This document shows, one piece after another, positions 58,496 through 64,000 of a DNA stretch of 64,000 nucleotides. Source of the stretch: Streptomyces solicavernae (GTDB taxonomy: Bacteria; Actinomycetota; Actinomycetes; Streptomycetales; Streptomycetaceae); assembly GCF_029968095.1 (NCBI RefSeq), contig NZ_JASCIR010000002.1, forward strand, positions 186,001 to 250,000, given 5' to 3'. The position numbers and the translations under genes are program-made. A model generated the notes under the pieces. It was not told the origin of the DNA, searched no databases, and saw nothing but the letters and a program-made list of their open reading frames with translations. Position 1 is the stretch's first letter; the number at the start of each line of letters is the position of its first letter.

Positions 58496-61374
58496 GCGCG
58501 CCCCACGAGCAGTCCGGCGAGCAGCCCCACGTCCAGCTCCACGTCCAGCCCCACGAGCAGTCCGACAGTCGGCCGTTCGCCTCGCTGCGCGGACAACTCC
58601 AGGAAGCGGCGACAGAGTTCGCGGGTGGCTCCGACGCCCTGGAGGGCATCCTGCTCGGCCTCGTCGACGACGTCGACCGGGCGATCCGCGAGCCCCTGGA
58701 GATCTTCCCCGTCTGCCACCACTCGCCCGCGTCCGCGCTCGCGATGGCCCGCAGGCTCCGGGAGAAGCAGCCGAAGGTCGTGTACCTGGAGCTGTGCGAG
58801 GACATGGCCCCGCTCCTCACCGAGCTGCGCAACTGCAAGCTGCCGGTGGCCGTCCAGTCCTTCGCGACCGGGATCGACGGCTTCCCCGCCGAGTGGTCCC
58901 CGCTCTCGGTGGTCGCCCCGATCACCGAGGCCTCCGCCGAGTACCAGGCCATCGCGTACGCCCTGGACACCCCGGGCGTCGAGCTTGTCCTGGTCGACCG
59001 GTCCTCGGACCACGTCTTCCAGTGGGACGCGCGCGGCGAGCAGCCCTCGGAACCGGCCGACCCGGATGCCCCGCCGGCCGAGGAGGAGGCGGCCCTGCAC
59101 GGGGACGCGGTCGGCGTGGAGATCGGCGACCTGCGACCGCGCTTCGCCGAGCTTGAGGAACACCTGCTGCGCCACGGCCGGGTGCGGCACTGGTCGGAGT
59201 GGTGGCACCAGTACGTCGAACTGCCCCTCGGCGACAGCGACCACGACACGTACCGCCAGGTCATGTTCCTCATCGGCAGCCTCTTCCGGCGCCTCGCACC
59301 CGGCGACGCGCACCGGGTGCGAGTGGACGAGGACCGCGAGCGGTACATGTGGACCCGGATGCGGGAACACCGCGCGGCGACCGGCGTCGACCCCGCCGAC
59401 TGCCTCTACGTCTGCGGCGCGTTCCACGCGGCCAGCCGCGTCGAGGAGTTCGGGATCGACGGCGCCGACACCTTCGGGATCAGCCCGCGCACCGCAACCA
59501 AGTGGCAGCACGGACTGATCCCGTCCAGCCACGCGGCGATCGAGGCCCAGTTCGGGCTCGCCGCGGGCTCCGTCTCGATCGCGGCCACGGTGTGGGCGAA
59601 GAACGTCAAGCGCACCCGCGTCGAGCCGTACCGCCTGGAGGGGCAGGCGGGCGGCAGGAAGTCCAGGGCCAGGAAGAAGACCGTGGCCGCGCCGCCTCCC
59701 GTCGCGGAGATCGAGGCCAAGGACAGGCTGACCGGCTTCCTGCAGCAGCCACCCGTCCTGGACGGGCTCGACGAGGCCGAACTGCTCGGCTGGTCGGTGG
59801 ACATCGTGCGCGCGGCCCGGCGCAACGGCTATCTGTCCTCGACCGCCGACGCCATCGCCGTGTTCGAGACGTCGATCCTCCTCGCCGGGATGCGCGACCG
59901 CGCCAAGCCCACGCCGTACGACTTCCAGGACGCGGCCGTCACCTGCATCGAGAAGGACGCGGTGCCCGGCAGGCGGGACGTGCGGCGGCTCGTCGAGATC
60001 ATGATGGGCGGCGACCGGATCGGTCAGGTCGGCTACGAGTCGCTGCCGCCCCTGGCCCGCGACGTCCACGACCGCCTGGCGCCGCTCCAACTCCCGCTGG
60101 AGAAGCGAGGCGTGCAGCGGGCGCTGCTCGACATCGCGGGACGCCCGGAGCTCGCCTCCTGCTCCGACGTGCTGTGGATGCTGCGCCGGCTGCTGCCGCA
60201 CGGCGCGGCCAGGCCGATCATGGGCGAGCGGAAGCTGGGGGAGCGGTCCATCCAGGAGTCCTGGGACCTCGCGCTCGGCACCCACCAGCGCGCCCTCATC
60301 GAGCTCGGCTACGAGGGCGTCAGCATCGAGCAGGTCCTGGAGCAGCGGCTGCGCCGCGCGGCGTACGCGCCGACGGCCACGGCGGCGACGGTCCTCGAAG
60401 CCGTCGAGGACGCCACGCTCTACCTGCGCAGCCGCCGCCTCGCCGACGAGCTGGGCCACCACGCCCTGACGGTGCTCACCACCGAGCGCAGCGTCGACGG
60501 GGCGCCCGAGGTGCTGCGCCGGGTGCGGCGGCTCCTCGCGTACTACCGCACCAGCGAACCGGTGCTGCCGCCTTGGATCGAGTCCTTCGTCAAGGCGGGG
60601 TACGCGCACTACTGCACGCTGCTTCCGGTGGCGTTCACGGACGAGGACGCGACCGTCCGGCAGGTGGCGGCGATGCTGGGCTTCCTGTTCAGCATGGAGA
60701 GCCTCGCCCTGTCCCTCGGCTGCGACCGGACCCAACTGGAGCTGTCCGTCGGCCAGTCGCACCCTCAGGACCCGTCGAAGACGGCGCTGCTCTGGGCCGC
60801 GCAGACCCACCTCGGCACGCTGCCGCGCGCCGAACTGCGCGCCCGCTGCGACGCGTTGCTCGGCAACCCGCTGGTGGTGCCGTCGTACCCGCGCTACCTC
60901 AGCGGTTTCGTGCACGCCCTGGAACCCGTTCCGGGGCTCACGGACTTCGTGGTGGAGGCGGTGTCGAACGCCTTCGGCAGGCTGCCGGACCCGGTGCTGC
61001 TGCCCTGGCTGCCGACGCTGATCACGACGCTCCGCAAGGACGGCGCGGATCTGGCTCCGCTGCTGATACGCGAGGCGGGCCGGATCTTCCCCGGCCGTCT
61101 CGCCGCCCTGGACGCGTGGGTGCCGCCGTGGCTGGCCCAGCCCGCCGTGGACGCGGCCCGGCCCGGCAGGGGTACGGGCGGGGGCGCGGCGTACGCCGGC
61201 CGCAGCGCGCTGCTCGTCGCACACCCGCAGACGTGTGACGCGGTGGCGGAGCTGCTCGGCTGCGCCGGGGAGTGGGCACCGGAGGGCTCCGGCCCCGGGG
61301 CCGCAAGCGGCGCGGCGCTGCTCGGTCGGCACCCGGAGACGGCGGCGGCGCTGGGGGCTCTGCTGGGCGGCTGA
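58492..61374 (+). CDS. DUF5682-like large protein with TraB/EreA-like N-terminal region
   Basis: A 960-residue protein. After a repetitive tail (two EQS and three HVQ-type words, 1-28), FPVCHHSPASALAMARRL (His76, His77), VVYLELCED (Glu100) and LYVCGAFHAAS (His312) recur in the order seen in the TraB/ChaN/erythromycin-esterase-like hydrolases. An active site is therefore plausible. Residues 380-420 are a basic linker (GRKSRARKKT). Residues 430-900 look alpha-helical and solenoid-like, and the end is Gly/Ala-rich. I recall this architecture as DUF5682, usually beside MoxR and VWA genes. Likely the effector or client-binding part of the system; activity unknown. Confidence 0.82.
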   Translation: MSAPHEQSGEQPHVQLHVQPHEQSDSRPFASLRGQLQEAATEFAGGSDALEGILLGLVDDVDRAIREPLEIFPVCHHSPASALAMARRLREKQPKVVYLELCEDMAPLLTELRNCKLPVAVQSFATGIDGFPAEWSPLSVVAPITEASAEYQAIAYALDTPGVELVLVDRSSDHVFQWDARGEQPSEPADPDAPPAEEEAALHGDAVGVEIGDLRPRFAELEEHLLRHGRVRHWSEWWHQYVELPLGDSDHDTYRQVMFLIGSLFRRLAPGDAHRVRVDEDRERYMWTRMREHRAATGVDPADCLYVCGAFHAASRVEEFGIDGADTFGISPRTATKWQHGLIPSSHAAIEAQFGLAAGSVSIAATVWAKNVKRTRVEPYRLEGQAGGRKSRARKKTVAAPPPVAEIEAKDRLTGFLQQPPVLDGLDEAELLGWSVDIVRAARRNGYLSSTADAIAVFETSILLAGMRDRAKPTPYDFQDAAVTCIEKDAVPGRRDVRRLVEIMMGGDRIGQVGYESLPPLARDVHDRLAPLQLPLEKRGVQRALLDIAGRPELASCSDVLWMLRRLLPHGAARPIMGERKLGERSIQESWDLALGTHQRALIELGYEGVSIEQVLEQRLRRAAYAPTATAATVLEAVEDATLYLRSRRLADELGHHALTVLTTERSVDGAPEVLRRVRRLLAYYRTSEPVLPPWIESFVKAGYAHYCTLLPVAFTDEDATVRQVAAMLGFLFSMESLALSLGCDRTQLELSVGQSHPQDPSKTALLWAAQTHLGTLPRAELRARCDALLGNPLVVPSYPRYLSGFVHALEPVPGLTDFVVEAVSNAFGRLPDPVLLPWLPTLITTLRKDGADLAPLLIREAGRIFPGRLAALDAWVPPWLAQPAVDAARPGRGTGGGAAYAGRSALLVAHPQTCDAVAELLGCAGEWAPEGSGPGAASGAALLGRHPETAAALGALLGG

Positions 61375-61392
61375 GGACCGGCGGCGCGGCCC

Positions 61393-61461
61393 GTACGGCG
61401 ATTACCGGCCCCCCACGGAAATTACCGGGGCGGTCGAAAAGGGCGGCCCGGTAATCCGTAC
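61393..61461. promoter_or_regulatory. inverted repeat in the gap after the DUF5682-like gene
   Basis: GTACGGCGATTACCGGCC (61393-61410) is mirrored by GGCCCGGTAATCCGTAC (61445-61461), and a third ATTACCGG lies between them. It could act as an operon terminator or as an operator. Just downstream the sequence is unusually AT-rich for this genome (CATATATTGTC, 61461-61471), probably the promoter of the small membrane protein. Confidence 0.5.
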
Positions 61462-61632
61462 ATATATTGTCGCGCCCAGCGATGTAGTGAAGTGCCCGAA
61501 TAGTTCGCGATTTGTATTCCGGCCGCGTCTCGGGTGTAACGCGCGGATGTTTCCGGGACGCAGAACCAGGAAAGGGGGCGACCCCAGGGGGAGTGACCCC
61601 ATCGACAGCGCGACCATCAGATCGGATTCCCA

Positions 61633-61989
61633 GTGAGCAGCCACGACCCGATGTCCGGATACCAGTCGTACAACGGGCCCGCCGGGCCGCCCGAGCAGCC
61701 TCTGCGCAACCAGAGCGCAGGTCGCAGGGGTGCGCTGGTGGTGGCCACGATCGCCGATGTCGCCGCGGGCTTCCTCGGCCTGTGGATCCTGCTGTTCCTG
61801 CTTGACGCGAACCAGGGAAATGCATTCGTCGAGTTCGTGCACGGCACGGCCGATTGGCTGGGCGCCTGGGCGCAGGACATATTCACCATGGAGACGGAAG
61901 GCCTGCGCGTTCTGCTCAATTACGGCCTGCCGGCGGTGATTTACCTCGGCGTCGGCCACGGCATAGCCTCCCGCCTGAAGTCGGCCTGA
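61633..61989 (+). CDS. small two-helix membrane protein
   Basis: A 118-residue protein. After a Pro/Gly/Ser-rich tail (1-30), two hydrophobic helices are clear: ALVVATIADVAAGFLGLWIL (about 34-58) and VLLNYGLPAVIYLGVGHGIA (about 93-112), with an acidic loop between. No family recognised. GTG start without a good ribosome binding site. Codon use is less GC-biased than its neighbours (two ATA, several AAT, ATT and GGA codons). The last codons and stop lie in an 11-bp tandem array. Confidence 0.72.
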   Translation: MSSHDPMSGYQSYNGPAGPPEQPLRNQSAGRRGALVVATIADVAAGFLGLWILLFLLDANQGNAFVEFVHGTADWLGAWAQDIFTMETEGLRVLLNYGLPAVIYLGVGHGIASRLKSA

Positions 61990-62051
61990 AGTCGGCCTGA
62001 AGTCGGCCTGAAGTCGGCCTGAAGTCGGCCTGAAGTCGGCCTGAACCCGGC
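61975..62051. repeat. 11-bp tandem repeat, six perfect copies, starting in the membrane-protein gene
   Basis: CTGAAGTCGGC is repeated exactly from 61975 to 62040, with one diverged unit after it. The first copy encodes the last residues of the upstream gene, and the stop TGA (61987-61989) is at the start of copy 2, so every further unit repeats that stop signal. Confidence 0.95.
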
Positions 62052-62095
62052 CAGAGGGCGGGCATCCACGGCGATCAACCTGGTCGTAGGGATCG

Positions 62096-63205
62096 TCACC
62101 GGCTGAGCCCCGGGCCCCCTCCGCCCGGGCCCGCGCCGTCCGGATCAGTGCCGTCCGGATCAGTGCCCTGGCCGACGCCCCGGTCGACGCCTCGGCCGGA
62201 GCCCCGTCCCGGTGTCGGGTCGAGGTAGACCCGGCCGACCGCGGGGAGCAGGGTGCGCAGGCGGGACTCGGCCTCCTCGCAGGCCGACTCGATCTCGGCG
62301 GCGGTCGACGCGTCCCGGAAGTCGACCTTCGCGGCGACCAGGATCTCGCGCGGGCCCTGGACGAGGGTGGTGAGTTCCAGGACGTCCTCGACGGGGCCGA
62401 CGGCGAGCAGTTCCCGGCGCAGCGCGTCCCGCTTGGCTCGGGGCAGGGCGCGGCCGATGAGGAACTCGGTGTTGGATCGCCCCAGGACCCACGCCACGTA
62501 CACGAGCAGCACGCCGATGAGGACCGAGGCGATGCCGTCCCACACGCCGGAGCCCGTGAGCTGGCCGCCGAGGAGGCCGAGGGCGGCGAGGGCGAGTCCG
62601 GTGAGGGCCGCTGAGTCCTCCATGACGACGGCCTTCACGGCGGTGTCGGGGGTGTGGCGGAGGTAGTGCCGGACGGGCACGCGCCGGTCCCGCGCCTCGC
62701 CCGCGGCCTGCTTGAGGCCGGTGCGCAGCGAGTACGCCTCCAGGGCGAAGGCGACGGCCAGGACGAGGTACGAGAGGAGCGGGTCGCCGGGCTCCTTGCT
62801 GTGGGTGAGGGCGTGGATGCCGTCGTACAGGGCGAAGACGCCGCCGCCGACGAACGTGGCGACCGAGGCGAGCAGGGCCCAGATGTAGCGGGCGGGCCCG
62901 TAGCCGAGCGGATGGTCCTCGTCGGCGGGCTTCTCGCTGCGGCGCAGGGCGGTGAGCAGCAGGAGCTCGGTGACGGTGTCGGCGACCGAGTGGCCCGCCT
63001 CGGACAGCATGGCGCTGGAGCCGCTGAGGACTCCGGCGACGGCCTTGGCGGCGGCGATGCCGAAGTTGGCGGCGGCCGCGACGACGACGGTGAACGTCGA
63101 CTCGTCGCCCGGCGCCGCACCCCGCCCGGCACCCCGCCCGGCGCCCTGCCCGGCGCCCCGCCCCGCGCCCTGTGCCTCACCCTGTGACTCGTCTCGTGGC
63201 TGCAT
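62096..63205 (-). CDS. cation diffusion facilitator (Zn/Cd/Co/Fe efflux) transporter
   Basis: A 369-residue metal:proton antiporter with six membrane helices (about 38-240). Helix 2 carries the metal site MLSEAGHSVADT (His72, Asp76), and helix 5 the second pair in VMEDSAALTGL. HPLGYGPARYIWALLAS is the cytosolic loop signature. The cytosolic C-domain follows (VEDVLELTTLVQGPREILVA). N-terminal (QGAGRGAG repeats) and C-terminal (TDPDGTDPDG) tails are low complexity. Metal not predictable. ATG at 63205 with CATACT seven bases upstream. Confidence 0.9.
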   Translation of the reverse strand: MQPRDESQGEAQGAGRGAGQGAGRGAGRGAAPGDESTFTVVVAAAANFGIAAAKAVAGVLSGSSAMLSEAGHSVADTVTELLLLTALRRSEKPADEDHPLGYGPARYIWALLASVATFVGGGVFALYDGIHALTHSKEPGDPLLSYLVLAVAFALEAYSLRTGLKQAAGEARDRRVPVRHYLRHTPDTAVKAVVMEDSAALTGLALAALGLLGGQLTGSGVWDGIASVLIGVLLVYVAWVLGRSNTEFLIGRALPRAKRDALRRELLAVGPVEDVLELTTLVQGPREILVAAKVDFRDASTAAEIESACEEAESRLRTLLPAVGRVYLDPTPGRGSGRGVDRGVGQGTDPDGTDPDGAGPGGGGPGLSR

Positions 63206-63340
63206 GCGCGGCAGTATGCCCGCTACGTATGAGCTACGTACGAGATGTCCGAGGCAGGCCGCGGGCCCGTGCCCCGGTGCGGGGGCGAGCGCCGTGCACC
63301 GCCTTTACCTGCGGCTTTCTTTCGCGTATCCATATCCGCA

Positions 63341-64000
63341 TGCTGTTGCGCCAGTTGGAGTACCTGAGTGCCCTGTCACGGGAGGGGCATTTCGGGCGCG
63401 CGGCGGAGGCCTGCCATGTCTCGCAGCCCGCGCTCTCCGCGGGCATCCGCAAGCTGGAGGCCGAGCTGGGCGTGCAGATAGTGCAGCGCGGCCGGCGCTT
63501 CGAGGGCTTCACGCCCGAGGGCAAGCAGGTGCTGGAGTGGGCGCACCGGATGCTCGCCGAGCAGGGCGAGCTGCGGCACGCGCTGGCCAGCATGCGCGGC
63601 GGCCTCTCCGGAGTGCTGCGCATCGGCGCGGTCCCGACGGCGCTCACGATCGCCTCGCAGCTGACCACGCCGCTGCGGGAGAAGCACGAGCGGGTGCGGT
63701 TCGCCCTGGAGTCGATGGCGTCGCGGGAGATCGTCAGCCGCCTCAACGACTTCGAGATCGACGCGGGGATGACCTACGTCGACGGCGAGCCGCTCGGCAA
63801 GGTGCGGGTGGTGCCGCTGTACCGGGAGCGCTACGTGTTCCTCACGCCCGGCGACGGACAGTTCGGCGGGCGGGACGCGCTCGGCTGGGACGAGGCCGCG
63901 CTGGCCCCGCTGTGCATGCTGACGCCGGTGATGCAGAACCGCCGCATCCTCGACGCCTGCTTCGCCGAGGCCGGGGCGCTGGTCAGTCCGGTCGTGGAGA
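63341..64000 (+). CDS. LysR-family regulator (3' end outside window)
   Basis: The first 220 codons of a LysR-type transcription factor. LRQLEYLSALSREGHFGRAA followed by EACHVSQPALSAGIRKLEAE is the winged HTH (residues 3-42). LRIGAVPTALTIASQLTTPL opens the ligand-binding domain, which is cut by the window end. TATCCA lies seven bases before the ATG and no ribosome binding site is seen. Divergent from the metal transporter. The regulated gene is probably beyond the window. Confidence 0.9.

Noticed and set aside
57289..61332. A 1347-codon open frame on the minus strand
   Set aside because: It is antisense to the MoxR and DUF5682-like genes. Its translation is rich in Arg/Gly/Val without any family motif, as expected from GC-rich shadow frames.
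51119..61374. SpoIIE phosphatase as a sixth member of the MoxR operon
   Set aside because: About 210 bp with a dispersed repeat separate them, and there is no coupling; cotranscription cannot be excluded but is not supported.

Overview
The window is chromosomal DNA from a Streptomyces or very close relative. The evidence is the very high GC content, strong G/C third-position bias, many GTG starts, many apparently leaderless genes (a -10 hexamer 6-7 bases before the start codon) and the gene content: an ethylmalonyl-CoA cluster with crotonyl-CoA carboxylase/reductase, F420-type enzymes, a SpoIIE-family phosphatase, a Tap-like peptidase, and one TTA (bldA-type) codon. I see no tRNA, rRNA, CRISPR array, prophage or intact insertion sequence. 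About 50 protein genes are supported, two of them cut by the window edges, plus two gene remnants.

Layout. 1-4.4 kb: a membrane-anchored protein (partial), a secreted gamma-glutamyltransferase, and divergent map and XRE-regulator genes around a 14-bp repeat array. 4.5-12.8 kb: a catabolic island with beta-ureidopropionase, class III aminotransferase, dihydropyrimidinase/hydantoinase and an F420-type LLM oxidoreductase, then a glycine riboswitch before an amino-acid permease, and a convergent NCS1 nucleobase/hydantoin transporter. Together these can import cyclic ureides and release beta-alanine or glycine. 12.9-24.7 kb: miscellaneous genes (secreted protein, lipoate ligase with unusual domain order, phosphotransferase-like protein, second GGT-family enzyme, inositol-phosphatase family, phytoene-desaturase-like oxidoreductase, macro domain, XRE regulator, NCS2 purine permease). 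Between them lie a 179-bp palindromic element and a broken gene. 24.8-26.9 kb: alkylation repair (Ada-AlkA fusion plus Ogt). 27-31 kb: a membrane protein, a sirtuin remnant, Nudix, ADP-ribosylglycohydrolase and glycerate kinase.

31.3-42.2 kb, almost all on the minus strand: pssA and psd, then mcd-mch-mcl-ecm-ccr of the ethylmalonyl-CoA pathway for acetate assimilation and extender-unit supply, a TetR regulator, and a fused double 3-hydroxyacyl-CoA dehydrogenase. Glycerate kinase can take up glyoxylate-derived carbon, so the region reads as a C2/C4 acyl-CoA assimilation neighbourhood. 42.6-53.6 kb: HEAT protein, GNAT, Tap-like peptidase, TetR plus SGNH hydrolase with a visible operator, SRPBCC protein, an MFS transporter carrying three C-terminal carboxypeptidase-regulatory-like repeats, and a PAS/GAF/SpoIIE/HATPase phosphatase.

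53.8-61.4 kb holds the most interesting system: five genes in one direction, three of the four junctions overlapping. They encode a SWIM-type zinc protein, an unrecognised 465-residue protein, a VWA (MIDAS) protein, a MoxR-type AAA+ ATPase, and a 960-residue DUF5682-like protein with a TraB/EreA-like N-terminal region. I infer an ATPase/VWA remodelling machine with a dedicated effector or client. The window ends with a small membrane protein, a cation-diffusion-facilitator transporter and a partial LysR regulator.

A second theme is short tandem repeats (9-23 bp units) between genes. Several begin exactly at the stop codon of the upstream gene, and four copies of a dispersed repeat sit just after plus-strand stop codons.
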